Shown one piece after another: positions 8,628 to 15,668 of a stretch of DNA of 37,613 nucleotides. The stretch comes from CAZCFB01 sp964511535 (lineage in GTDB: Bacteria > Myxococcota_A > Polyangia > GCA-2747355 > CAZCFB01), in assembly GCA_964511535.1 (NCBI GenBank), contig CAZEFW010000085.1, forward strand, positions 1-37,613, written 5' to 3'. The position numbers and the translations under genes are program-made. Position 1 is the stretch's first letter, and the number at the start of each line of letters is the position of its first letter. The notes beneath the pieces were generated by a model. It saw only the letters and a program-made list of their open reading frames with translations, was not told the DNA's origin and made no database searches.

Positions 8628-10211
8628 TTACTTCTTGCCGCCACCGCAGTGGGACTTGATCCGGAAGCGGTAGTAGCCCAGCTCATCACGCCAGTACTGA
8701 CCGTCGAACGGCCAGTAGAGGTGCTCCTCGTCCGGCTCGATCCTGGTCTGATCCTTTCTCCTGGTGACCGATACCTGCTCGTTACGCAGGGACGCCTCCA
8801 GCTTGTCCTTGAGACCACGGATGGTCTCGTACTCAACCTTGATGCCCTGCTTGATCAGGTCCTGGATCTCCCTGGAGACGCGCACCACGCGGCGCTGGGC
8901 CATCTGGCCGGCCTCGTTCTGGGCCAGAGACTTCTGCAGGGTGAGGTCCTGGAGCACCACGCCGGCGATGGCGGTGGCCTTCCAGGCCGGGTCCGCGTTC
9001 TGCACCTGCTTCAGCTCGCGATCCAGCTCGGTGACGTAGCGGAAGGTCTTGAGCAGCTGCCGGTCGGACAGCGAGGCGCGGGCCAGGCGGCCGACGGCGT
9101 CGCTGAGGCCAGCCTTCTTGCGCTTGATGCGCAGGGCGAACTCGTAGAACTCGGCGGGGTCCTTGTACTGCTTGAGCACCGAGTCGATCTCCTTTTTCAG
9201 CGGCGGGTACTTGGCGTTGAACTCGATGATCGCCTCCTTGGACTGCTCGTAGAGGCAGTTCATGAAGTAGATCACCGCCCGCAGAATGTACGACTCCGGG
9301 AAGAACTGGGTGTCGAAGTACGGGGCGTTGATGGTGTGGATGTTACCCAGCGCCTTGGAGAAGTCGTCGATCTGGAAGTAGGCCCAGCTCTGCTCGAACA
9401 GCGCCTGCAGCCAGTTGTGCGACTCCGGCGGGATCATGTCGTAGTACTTGATGCCCAGCTTGAACTGCTTGACCGAGTAGAACACGCGGGCCATGGACAG
9501 GATGGCCAGCTCCTCGAAGCGGGCGATCTCCGGCGTGTCCGGGCGCTCACGGGCGGTACGCAGCAGCGTCTTGAACGCCTTGGCCGCCGGCTTGGCCTCG
9601 TAGAGCCGCACGTTGGTGATGCCCTCCATGAACTTGGCCCGGGCGTAGAACGGCGAGCGGGAGGTCACCTCGGCGAACAGGGAGATGGCCTCCTTGAAGT
9701 TGCCCGACGTGTAGTGGTACCGGCCGAGCAGGTAGAACAGCTCGTCCTTGACCTTCTCCAGGGCCGGCTGCTCCAGCTGGGTCCGCTGGTACTTTCCGAT
9801 CTTCTTCAGGATGCCCGCCGACTCCGGCAGCTTGCGGCTCAGAGAAGCGAGCCACTTGAGCGTGGCGGCGTAGTAACGATGCGCCTCGCCCTTCTGCACG
9901 ATGCGATCGAAGTAGGAGAGCGCCGCGGAGTAGAAGTTCAGGTGGTACAGGGTCTTGCCCATCCAGAACTCTGCCCGCTGACGATTGGCCTCGCTGTCGC
10001 CCGTCTCTCCCTCGATGACCTTGTGCAGCTCAATGGAGGCGCTGTAGTAGTCGGCTGTCTCGTACAGCTTGAGCGCCTTCTGCAGCGTCTTGGAAGGGGG
10101 ACCGCTCTTCTCCACGGTCTCGGGCTGGAACTCGAAGTCAGGGCCGCCCTGGGCCCAGGCTGGGGAGGCGGCAAGGAGACTGACTACCAACAGGGTGATG
10201 CACCGGTTCAT
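8628..10211 (-). CDS. Exported TPR-like protein, possible GltC-like component
   Basis: 527 aa from the ATG at 10211, preferred over an in-frame ATG 15 bases upstream because GAGGG lies seven bases before it and the signal peptide then starts properly (MNRCITLLVVSLLAASPAWA). The mature protein has degenerate TPR helices over about residues 25-300 (ALKLYETADYYSASIELHKV, LFYLLGRYHYTSGNFKEAI) and a charged helical C-terminal half without clear domains. The extreme C-terminus is RFRIKSHCGGGKK. It is the first gene of the five-gene envelope cluster and is 39 bp from the giant TPR gene. A TPR-rich periplasmic protein accompanying GltD/E/F/G would correspond to GltC, but I assign this only by context. 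Transcription probably starts in the 380-bp divergent gap upstream. Confidence 0.6.
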   Translation of the reverse strand: MNRCITLLVVSLLAASPAWAQGGPDFEFQPETVEKSGPPSKTLQKALKLYETADYYSASIELHKVIEGETGDSEANRQRAEFWMGKTLYHLNFYSAALSYFDRIVQKGEAHRYYAATLKWLASLSRKLPESAGILKKIGKYQRTQLEQPALEKVKDELFYLLGRYHYTSGNFKEAISLFAEVTSRSPFYARAKFMEGITNVRLYEAKPAAKAFKTLLRTARERPDTPEIARFEELAILSMARVFYSVKQFKLGIKYYDMIPPESHNWLQALFEQSWAYFQIDDFSKALGNIHTINAPYFDTQFFPESYILRAVIYFMNCLYEQSKEAIIEFNAKYPPLKKEIDSVLKQYKDPAEFYEFALRIKRKKAGLSDAVGRLARASLSDRQLLKTFRYVTELDRELKQVQNADPAWKATAIAGVVLQDLTLQKSLAQNEAGQMAQRRVVRVSREIQDLIKQGIKVEYETIRGLKDKLEASLRNEQVSVTRRKDQTRIEPDEEHLYWPFDGQYWRDELGYYRFRIKSHCGGGKK

Positions 10212-10290
10212 TCGTTGCCCTCGCATTGGGTTTGGGGTGTCCCTACTCCCACTACGGACTACCGTCCGGGGCAGGAGTTAAAACGCCCGA

Positions 10291-10320
10291 ACCCTAGCAC
10301 CCAGCCCAGATCAGACGCAA
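10291..10320 (-). promoter_or_regulatory. Possible sigma70-type promoter for the Glt-like cluster
   Basis: On the minus strand TTGCGT (10315-10320) and TAGGGT (10291-10296) are 18 bases apart. It is the best-placed candidate upstream of the cluster, but the -10 box is poor. Confidence 0.3.
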
Positions 10321-10470
10321 GCATATTCAGTCCCGTAGAGGGCCCATCTCGGGCATACTGACCGGGCATGGGTGTACCGAAATCGTTATACCCGGCGGAC
10401 GGGGCAAAATTTCCCTCAGATTGTAATTCGACGCCCCCCCGCCGCAGACGCGATCCACGGTCGCTGACCG

Positions 10471-10505
10471 ACCAACTATCAACTTTGGACTATTGACTAC
10501 CAACT
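10471..10505. repeat. Heptamer array, NNNRACT type, five units
   Basis: Five contiguous 7-bp units: ACCAACT, ATCAACT, TTGGACT, ATTGACT, ACCAACT. The last three bases ACT are invariant and the preceding base is a purine. It lies in a non-coding gap, and its fourth unit overlaps a consensus-like -35 box. Confidence 0.75.
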
Positions 10506-10520
10506 GTAGGTGTGTAACAT
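10493..10520 (+). promoter_or_regulatory. Sigma70-type promoter for the Cys-rich lipoprotein
   Basis: TTGACT (10493-10498) and TAACAT (10515-10520) are separated by 16 bases, giving a predicted start near 10527 and a leader of about 65 bases. The -35 box is part of the heptamer array. Confidence 0.5.
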
Positions 10521-10591
10521 GAAGCGATTTTTTTGCGGGCCGATCTGTCCCGATGGGGGTCGACCCAGAATCCATCAGGAGCTTTGATCAA

Positions 10592-11020
10592 ATGAGAAAA
10601 GCGGTCTATCTGCTCACCACCTCGTCCCTCTTCGTCCTGCTCCTTGCCACCCTGCCGGGGTGCGAGCCGGAAGATGTCGGGATCCCGTGTAACGTGGGCA
10701 AGATCAACGAGAACATCCCGATCCAGCTCAACGAGCAGGCCCTGCAGTGCAGGTCCCGTCTGTGCATCTACATCAAGTCCACCAGCTCGCAGTCCCTGTG
10801 TACCCGGATCTGCAAGGAGGACAAGGACTGCCCGGGCGTGGACGAGATCAGCACCTGTCCCCAGGGCTTCGCCTGCCGCTTCGGCACCTCCGTGGGCGGG
10901 CTGAGTTGCTGCAAAATGTGCGTCTGCAAGAAATTCCTCTCCGCTGGCAAGAGCACCATCGAGTCGTCCTGCCAGGAAAAGATCAGCAAGGGCTTCACGC
11001 CGGACTGCCCCGAGCTGTAG
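10592..11020 (+). CDS. Cys-rich lipoprotein of unknown function
   Basis: 142 aa. The ATG at 10592 is preceded by AGGAG (10577-10581); a longer reading from 10553 would put 13 polar residues before the signal peptide and is less likely. The signal peptide ends in a lipobox (LATLPGC), giving an N-terminal lipid anchor. The mature part has more than a dozen Cys in patterns such as CRSRLC, CTRICKEDKDC, CPQGFAC and CCKMCVCK, consistent with a disulfide-stabilised extracytoplasmic domain. Short Cys-patterned lipoproteins of this style are common in Myxococcota, but I recognise no named family. It stands alone: divergent from the Glt-like cluster and convergent with the ribosomal operon, with its own promoter and a large inverted repeat just after its stop. 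Confidence 0.8.
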   Translation: MRKAVYLLTTSSLFVLLLATLPGCEPEDVGIPCNVGKINENIPIQLNEQALQCRSRLCIYIKSTSSQSLCTRICKEDKDCPGVDEISTCPQGFACRFGTSVGGLSCCKMCVCKKFLSAGKSTIESSCQEKISKGFTPDCPEL

Positions 11021-11034
11021 ATCTCCCCCCCTAA

Positions 11035-11119
11035 CAACCTGTAGCCGTAACCGGATCAGTCCGCATCCGTCGGGATCCGTCCATGGATCCGACCTGGACA
11101 TTCGGATACGGCTACGTTG
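11035..11119. terminator. Nested inverted repeat between convergent genes
   Basis: The outer arms GTAGCCGTAACCG (11041-11053) and CGGATACGGCTAC (11103-11115) match at 12 of 13 positions and extend through CAAC/GTTG with a small bulge. Inside lies GTCGGGATCC (11069-11078) against GGATCCGAC (11085-11093). The element fills the gap between a rightward lipoprotein and leftward yraN, so a bidirectional terminator is plausible although T-tracts are missing. Confidence 0.45.
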
Positions 11120-11155
11120 ACAGTAACGGCTAGGGGCAGGCTGGGTAGGCTTGAT

Positions 11156-11527
11156 CTAGCGGCCGCGATCGCTCTCGAACGCCCCTCTTACCAGCGTCAC
11201 GCGGATCCTCGGCTCGTGTACGATCCCGACCACGTCGAAGCGGACGGGGCGTTCAGGCTTCTTCTGGGTGGAGAGATAATGGCGAGCAGCCCGGATGATC
11301 CGGCCTTGCTTGACGATATCCACCGTCTCCAGGGGATCGCCGAACTTGTCAGATCGACGGGTGCGGACCTCGAGGAAGACCAGCACCGCGCCGTCCTCGG
11401 CGACCATGTCGATCTCGCCCTGCCTGCAGCGGTAGTTCCGCTCCAGGATCCGGTAGCCTTTCTTGGTGAGCAGCTCCTCGGCGGTTTTCTCCCCTACCTC
11501 CCCCATGATGCTCGTCGTGGTGGGCAA
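11156..11527 (-). CDS. yraN: YraN/UPF0102 family nuclease-like protein
   Basis: About 123 aa. The motifs GEKTAEELL, GYRILERNYR, GEIDMVAEDG and LVFLEVRTRRS are those of the UPF0102 (YraN) family, which has a restriction-endonuclease-like fold; the GEID and EVR residues would form the metal-binding centre. Cellular role is not well established. The start is uncertain: a TTG at 11527 has GGAG six bases upstream and gives the usual N-terminal length, while an ATG at 11506 lacks a clear Shine-Dalgarno. It is last in the rpsP-khpA-rimM-trmD-rplS run, 17 bp after rplS. The rnhB gene often found between rplS and yraN is absent. Confidence 0.9.
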   Translation of the reverse strand: MPTTTSIMGEVGEKTAEELLTKKGYRILERNYRCRQGEIDMVAEDGAVLVFLEVRTRRSDKFGDPLETVDIVKQGRIIRAARHYLSTQKKPERPVRFDVVGIVHEPRIRVTLVRGAFESDRGR

Positions 11528-11544
11528 AGGAGACTCCGGGAGCG

Positions 11545-11913
11545 CTAGCGCTTGGCGCCGCGGCGACGGGTCTTGATACGGGCCGCCTTGCCGGTACGCT
11601 CGCGCAAGTAATACAGGCGGTTGCGGCGCACGCGGCCGCGGGTGACCACCTCTACCATCTCCACGCGGGGCGCGTGCACCGGGAAGGTACGCTCGACGCC
11701 CACGCCGTGGGAGAACTTGCGCACCGTGAAGGTGGCGCGTACGCCTCCGCGACGGCGGCGGATGCAGACGCCCTCGAACACCTGCACGCGGGTCTTTTCC
11801 CCTTCCACGATGCGCACGTGGACGCGAATGGTGTCGCCCACGCGGAACTCAGGGAAATCACGGGCCTCGGCCCGGTTCTCAATCTCGCTAATTAGCGGCT
11901 TTGCTCCACTCAT
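11545..11913 (-). CDS. rplS: Ribosomal protein bL19
   Basis: 122 aa, the usual length. Diagnostic sequences include FRVGDTIRVHVRI, the EGEKTRVQVFEGVCIRRR segment, GVGVERTFPVHAP and RRNRLYYLRERTGKAARIK. bL19 lies at the interface of the 30S and 50S subunits. The gene follows trmD by 41 bp and precedes yraN by 17 bp in the same transcription unit. The ATG at 11913 has AAGGAG nearby (from CTCCTT at 11921-11926 on the plus strand). Confidence 0.97.
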   Translation of the reverse strand: MSGAKPLISEIENRAEARDFPEFRVGDTIRVHVRIVEGEKTRVQVFEGVCIRRRRGGVRATFTVRKFSHGVGVERTFPVHAPRVEMVEVVTRGRVRRNRLYYLRERTGKAARIKTRRRGAKR

Positions 11914-11954
11914 TTCATGACTCCTTAAGGCGGACCAGAGGCCCGCGGCCCTCT

Positions 11955-13244
11955 CTAATGGCCCATGGAGAAAAATCTGTCAAGTAAGATCGCTGCCGCG
12001 CTTCTCACGGACAGGTGATTGTAGTCAGGAGCGCCGCGGATCGGGCGCAACGCCAGGTCTGCCTCCGCCAGCGCCTCGTCGGTCAGGCCCCAGCCTGTGC
12101 CGAACAGCAGCAGCAGGGGCTGCCCAGGCTCCAGCCTGGCCAGGACCTGATCCCGGGAGAGCTGCCCCTCGCGCGCCACGGCGCTGGTGACCACCGTCAG
12201 CGGCGGCCGCCCGTGACGATCGGTGATGGTGGCCTTCACCTCGGCCAGGTCCTCGGCGACCGACAGGCGGGCCAGGGCCTCTCCCCGGCGATGGTTCACC
12301 CGCGCGCCGTGGCCGGTGCGCCAGTGGTCGAGGATGCGCTCCACCAGCTCGCGCTGGCTGGAAAGCGGCGTCACCACGAAGTACCGGGAAAGCCCGTATG
12401 AGCGGGTGGAGCGGGCGATGTCGTGCAGATCCAGGTTGGTCACGGCGGTGGTGATCACCTTGCCCTCCCGGTCGTGAACCGGGTGGTGGAGCAGCGCCAC
12501 ATGGCTGCGCGCGGCCAGCTCGGCCGGGGAGCCGGGCAGATCGTCCAACAACCCGGCGTCCTCCTCGGAAGGCACATGCTGGCGCCACAGGTCCGGTCGC
12601 CGCGAGCGGGTGCGCTCGAGCATCTCACGGCGACGCCAGCGGCGGATCTCCTCGTGGTTGCCGCCCAGCAGGACCTCGGGCACCTCCATGCCGCGAAACT
12701 CGCGCGGGCGCGTGTAGTGCGGGTGCTCCAGCAGGCCCAGGCGGTGTGACTCGGTCTCCAGGGACCCCTCGCTGCCCAGCACCCCCGGTACCAGACGCGA
12801 GACCCCTTCCATCAGGGCCATGGCCGCCACCTCGCCGCCGCACATGACGAAGTCTCCCAGGGAGATCTCCTGGTCCACCGAAGCCCGGATGCGCTCGTCG
12901 AAGCCCTCGTAGCGACCACAGACCAGCGCCACCCTGCCCCGGTCGCGCAGGGCCTCGAGGTGTCCCTGGGTCAGCGGCTCGCCCTGAGGGCTGAGCAGCA
13001 CGCGATGGGTCCCCTCGGGCAGGGACTCCAGCGCGTCCACCACGGGGCCTGGCCGCATGACCATGCCGTCGCCGCCGCCGTAGGGCGTGTCGTCAACGGA
13101 GCGGTGGCGGTCAGTGGTGAAGTCGCGCGGATCGATGCGGTCCACGGAGATGAGCTTCCCTTCGATGGCCTTGCCGATGAGCGAGGCGGCCAGGAAGGAG
13201 TCGAAGAGCTCGGGGAAGATGGATATGAGGTGGAAGTTGAACAT
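11955..13244 (-). CDS. trmD: TrmD fused to a C-terminal RNA methyltransferase domain
   Basis: About 429 aa, against roughly 240 for a normal TrmD. Residues 1-240 are TrmD, the SAM-dependent tRNA guanosine-37 N1-methyltransferase (trefoil-knot SPOUT fold): YGGGDGMVMRPGP, CGRYEGFDERI, SLGDFVMCGGE and HPHYTRP are visible. Two positions are unusual. The Asp of the LIDAVAR segment and the Asp of the EDSF segment (the proposed catalytic base, Asp169 in E. coli) are both Glu here (ALMEGVSR, LETESH); the Arg corresponding to Arg154 is kept. Residues 250-429 are a second SAM-dependent RNA methyltransferase domain of the Methyltrn_RNA_4 (PF09936) type: LHHPVHDREG, TNLDLHDIARS, FGTGWGL and YNHLSVRSAAAI. 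In related genomes this is usually a separate gene beside trmD. The ATG at 13244 matches the family start; a TTG at 13259 falls inside a repeat. No Shine-Dalgarno is seen. Confidence 0.93.
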   Translation of the reverse strand: MFNFHLISIFPELFDSFLAASLIGKAIEGKLISVDRIDPRDFTTDRHRSVDDTPYGGGDGMVMRPGPVVDALESLPEGTHRVLLSPQGEPLTQGHLEALRDRGRVALVCGRYEGFDERIRASVDQEISLGDFVMCGGEVAAMALMEGVSRLVPGVLGSEGSLETESHRLGLLEHPHYTRPREFRGMEVPEVLLGGNHEEIRRWRRREMLERTRSRRPDLWRQHVPSEEDAGLLDDLPGSPAELAARSHVALLHHPVHDREGKVITTAVTNLDLHDIARSTRSYGLSRYFVVTPLSSQRELVERILDHWRTGHGARVNHRRGEALARLSVAEDLAEVKATITDRHGRPPLTVVTSAVAREGQLSRDQVLARLEPGQPLLLLFGTGWGLTDEALAEADLALRPIRGAPDYNHLSVRSAAAILLDRFFSMGH

Positions 13245-13252
13245 GGGAGTCG

Positions 13253-13294
13253 GAAACAAAAAGCAAGGAACAAGAAATGTGAAACAAAAAATGA
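13253..13294 (+). repeat. 42-bp A-rich element of six heptamers, copy 1
   Basis: The units are GAAACAA, AAAGCAA, GGAACAA, GAAATGT, GAAACAA and AAAATGA, exactly 42 bp. It fills the gap between rimM and trmD, with the A-rich strand opposite to the genes. It replaces the region where the trmD ribosome binding site would be expected. Confidence 0.8.
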
Positions 13295-13301
13295 AGCGGA
13301 A

Positions 13302-13838
13302 TCAGGCGGTGGTAGCGAAAGCGCGCCATTGATCACCGTCGGTGACCCTGATCAGCTTCTCCTCGAGATCGATCTCCTCGATCCACTCGTCAGCGAGAGG
13401 GATCATCAGCTCATTGTCGTCGCGGCGCAAGATCAGCAGCGGGGCGGCGCCGTGGTCTCTGACGTCTGTCACCTCGCCGAGGGGCTCGCCGCTTTCGTCC
13501 ACGACGCGGCACCCGACCAGGTCCTCGAACAGGTACTCATCCTCGTCGGTGGGCGCCACGAGGTCCCGCGCCACCCACACCGTGGCGCCGCGCAGGGCCT
13601 CGGCATCTTCGCGGCTCTCGACGCCATCGAGGATCAGGATGAGCGCTCCGCCCTTGCCTAGACCGTTGAGCTTGAACCGGACCTGCTGACGCAGCTGCGC
13701 CCCGCGGACGGAGATCTCGCCAGCGCGCTGCAGGGCGTCGGATCCCGGGTTGTGCAGCCGCAGCAGCACAGCCCCCCGGACCCCGTGGGGCCTGGTAAGG
13801 ACGCCGATCTCTATTTCTGGGTGCTCCTCGGATGACAT
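13302..13838 (-). CDS. rimM: Ribosome maturation factor RimM
   Basis: 178 aa. The N-terminal RimM barrel starts with IGVLTRPHGVRGAV, and the C-terminal PRC-barrel-like half includes EYLFEDLVGCRVVDESG, LGEVTDVRDHGAAPLLIL and IPLADEWI. RimM helps late 30S subunit assembly and binds protein S19. It lies between khpA (47 bp upstream) and trmD in the conserved rpsP-rimM-trmD-rplS order. The stop is only 8 bp from the 42-bp heptamer element. No oddity in the motifs. Confidence 0.95.
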   Translation of the reverse strand: MSSEEHPEIEIGVLTRPHGVRGAVLLRLHNPGSDALQRAGEISVRGAQLRQQVRFKLNGLGKGGALILILDGVESREDAEALRGATVWVARDLVAPTDEDEYLFEDLVGCRVVDESGEPLGEVTDVRDHGAAPLLILRRDDNELMIPLADEWIEEIDLEEKLIRVTDGDQWRAFATTA

Positions 13839-13885
13839 GATGGCTCTGGGGGGTGAAGGCCGCGCCGAGGAGCGCCGGGAAGGGG

Positions 13886-14140
13886 CTACTCCAGGATCTC
13901 CAGCACGGCGCGCTTCCGCACCTTGGTGGAGACCGCAGAGAGGATGGTCCGCATGGCCCGGGCTGTGCGGCCCTGGCGGCCGATTACCTTGCCCAGGTCG
14001 TCCTTGGCCACCTTCAGCTCGATGACCGAAGTCTGTTCGCCTTCCACCTCGGAGACGCGGACCTCTTCAGGCTCGTCCACGAGCGCCTTGGCGATGTGGT
14101 TTATCAGTTCCTTCAAGGAAAGTTCGCTGGCGTCGCTCAT
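13886..14140 (-). CDS. khpA: KH-domain RNA-binding protein KhpA
   Basis: 84 aa. A single KH domain with the GxxG loop VIGRQGRTARAMR at about residues 51-63 and the typical LKELINHIAKALVDEPEEV start and KRAVLEIL end. KhpA is a small RNA-binding protein, often between rpsP and rimM, and in several bacteria it works with KhpB in RNA-based regulation of cell envelope genes. Here it keeps the rpsP-khpA-rimM order. 145 bp separate it from rpsP, in which I see no distinct structure. Confidence 0.93.
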   Translation of the reverse strand: MSDASELSLKELINHIAKALVDEPEEVRVSEVEGEQTSVIELKVAKDDLGKVIGRQGRTARAMRTILSAVSTKVRKRAVLEILE

Positions 14141-14285
14141 CTCAATCTCCGCGTCTGGCTCTGCATCTGAACGTGCGAAGCTCGGTACTCGTTTTGAAGT
14201 AGCACGAGATGAGCAAAACGCCCGTCCTGATTTCGAGATTCGATCGACGAGGAGCGGGGTGGCAGTGGTGGGATGGCGGGGGTCT

Positions 14286-14543
14286 TTAGCCCGCGGCGCT
14301 GGCCTTGGCCAGGCGGTGCTGCTTGACGAGCTGGCCGAGAGTCTCGCTGGTCTGGGCGCCGACGCCCTCCCAGTACTCCAGGCGTTCCTCTTTGATGTTG
14401 AACACCACCGGATCCGTCTTGGGATCGTAGTATCCGATCTGCTCGATGAATCGACCGTCCCGGGGGTTACGGGAATCAGTGACCACCACCCTGTAAAAAG
14501 GCTTCTTCTTGGCGCCAGCGCGGGCCAACCTCAGCTTGACCAT
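14286..14543 (-). CDS. rpsP: Ribosomal protein bS16
   Basis: 85 aa, normal length. MVKLRLARAGAKKKPFYRVVVTDSR, GRFIEQIGYYDPKTDP and LEYWEGVGAQTSETLGQL are classic bS16 sequences (cited in part); the protein is needed for 30S assembly. It is the first gene of the leftward ribosomal/tRNA-modification operon and has a good promoter at 14591-14619, with a leader of about 40 bases. ffh, often just upstream of rpsP, is not here; the neighbouring gene is a divergent ABC transporter. Confidence 0.97.
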   Translation of the reverse strand: MVKLRLARAGAKKKPFYRVVVTDSRNPRDGRFIEQIGYYDPKTDPVVFNIKEERLEYWEGVGAQTSETLGQLVKQHRLAKASAAG

Positions 14544-14590
14544 GAACTTCTCTGCTCCGTTCTGGAGGTTTCTAGCAAAAACGACGGGCT

Positions 14591-14619
14591 TAAGTACTCG
14601 TTTGAGGGGTTGTTGTCAA
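14591..14619 (-). promoter_or_regulatory. Sigma70-type promoter of the rpsP operon
   Basis: Minus-strand TTGACA (14614-14619), a 17-base spacer, then TACTTA (14591-14596). The predicted start is about 40 bases before the rpsP ATG. Consensus -35 and ideal spacing suit a strongly expressed ribosomal operon. Confidence 0.65.
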
Positions 14620-14637
14620 GTCAACAAAGCCGCAGCC

Positions 14638-14715
14638 GTGGCCCTGACCGTGGCCGTGGCCGATATCAGACATACCCGGCATCCCGTCCACGTCCACGTG
14701 ACGTCCACGTCCATG
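14638..14715. repeat. Hexamer arrays of GTGGCC and TCCACG type
   Basis: GTGGCC occurs at 14638-14643, 14650-14655 and 14656-14661. TCCACG occurs at 14687-14692, 14693-14698 and 14704-14709 with a final TCCATG at 14710-14715; one five-base unit breaks the phase and creates CACGTG. The arrays lie in the divergent gap between rpsP and the ABC ATPase. A related array is read as protein at 23372-23401. Confidence 0.6.
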
Positions 14716-14744
14716 TTGTGGACTGGTGTATAGTCCCCGGCACC

Positions 14745-15668
14745 ATGCTGCTCAGGGCCGATGGCGTCAACAAGTACTACGGGCGGATCCACGCGCTCAA
14801 GGACGTGGCGCTCGCCCTGCCGCCTGGCAGCCTGGGCCTGCTCGGCCCCAACGGCGCGGGCAAGTCCACCTTCCTGAAGATCCTGCTCGGCCTGCTCCCT
14901 GCGAGCTCGGGCAGCGTGGAGGTGCTCGGGTTCGAGGCGTCCGAGCGCTCCCTCGACCTGCGGCAGAAGGTGGGCTACATGCCCGAGGGGGAGTGCTTCG
15001 TGGCGGGGCTGGACGCGGTGGAGATGTGCACCTACGCGGGCCAGCTGTGCGGCCTGCCCCGGGGAGAGGCCCAGGAGAGGGCCCACGCGGTGCTCGCCTT
15101 CGTGGGGCTGGAGGACAAGCGCTACATGCAGGTGCAGACCTTCTCCACCGGGCAGAAGCAGCGGGTCAAGCTGGCCCAGGCGCTGGTGCACGACCCGGAG
15201 CTGCTGCTGCTGGATGAGCCCACCAACGGGCTGGATCCGCGGGGCCGCGAGGAGATGCTGGCCCTGATCAACCAGCTGCCCGACAAGCGCGGCTGCTCCA
15301 TCCTGCTGTCGTCTCACTTGCTCAAGGACGTGGAGACGGTGTGCGACAGCGCCATCCTGCTCAACGAGGGCCAGGTGCTCTACTCGGGGACCATCGCGGA
15401 CATGCACGAGGCCAAGGGGGCAGAGCGGTTCGAGGTGCGGGTCAAGGATGGGCTCGACCGGCTGAGCGCGGCCCTCGCCGCGGTCGCCTGCCAGGTTGAG
15501 CGCGAAGCCGGCGCCCTGGTGGTGACCCTTCCCGACGGTGAGACGCCGGATCTGATCTTCGAGCAGGCGCTGGAAATCGAGGTGCAGGTGCGGCACCTGG
15601 CGCCGGTGCGACAGACCCTTGAGTCGGCCTTCGTGCGCATCCTGCGCGAGCGCGGGGCAGCGGCCTGA
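14745..15668 (+). CDS. ABC transporter ATPase (ABC-2 type exporter), first copy
   Basis: 307 aa. The start MLLRADGVNKYYG is typical of ABC-2 ATPases; the open frame continues far upstream but through non-family sequence. Walker A GPNGAGKST (about residues 36-44), Q-loop region GYMPEG, signature FSTGQKQRVKLAQAL (a variant of LSGGQ), Walker B LLLLDEPT, D-loop GLDP and switch His in SSHLL are all present, so the ATPase should be active. A C-terminal extension of about 80 residues follows. It would power the permease that overlaps its stop codon (TGATG at 15666-15670). Substrate unknown. The neighbouring second ATPase/permease pair suggests one four-subunit system or a duplicated exporter. Confidence 0.93.
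   Translation: MLLRADGVNKYYGRIHALKDVALALPPGSLGLLGPNGAGKSTFLKILLGLLPASSGSVEVLGFEASERSLDLRQKVGYMPEGECFVAGLDAVEMCTYAGQLCGLPRGEAQERAHAVLAFVGLEDKRYMQVQTFSTGQKQRVKLAQALVHDPELLLLDEPTNGLDPRGREEMLALINQLPDKRGCSILLSSHLLKDVETVCDSAILLNEGQVLYSGTIADMHEAKGAERFEVRVKDGLDRLSAALAAVACQVEREAGALVVTLPDGETPDLIFEQALEIEVQVRHLAPVRQTLESAFVRILRERGAAA

Larger units (their letters stand above)
10212..10591. other. Divergent intergenic region with promoters and repeats
   Basis: This 380-bp gap separates the leftward Glt-like cluster from a rightward lipoprotein gene. It holds a possible minus-strand promoter (10291-10320), a direct repeat CGGGCAT (10350-10356 and 10363-10369), an imperfect palindrome GGGTGTA...TATACCC around 10370-10394, a heptamer array (10471-10505) and a plus-strand promoter (10493-10520). 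No RNA gene was recognised. Confidence 0.6.

Noticed and set aside
10519..10587. 22-codon leader reading frame ending just before the lipoprotein start
   Set aside because: Its ATG overlaps the proposed -10 box, so it would lie outside the transcript, and it has no good ribosome binding site.
13923..14744. Long in-frame N-terminal extension of the first ABC ATPase
   Set aside because: It overlaps khpA and rpsP on the other strand and shows no ABC family sequence; the ATG at 14745 matches the family start.
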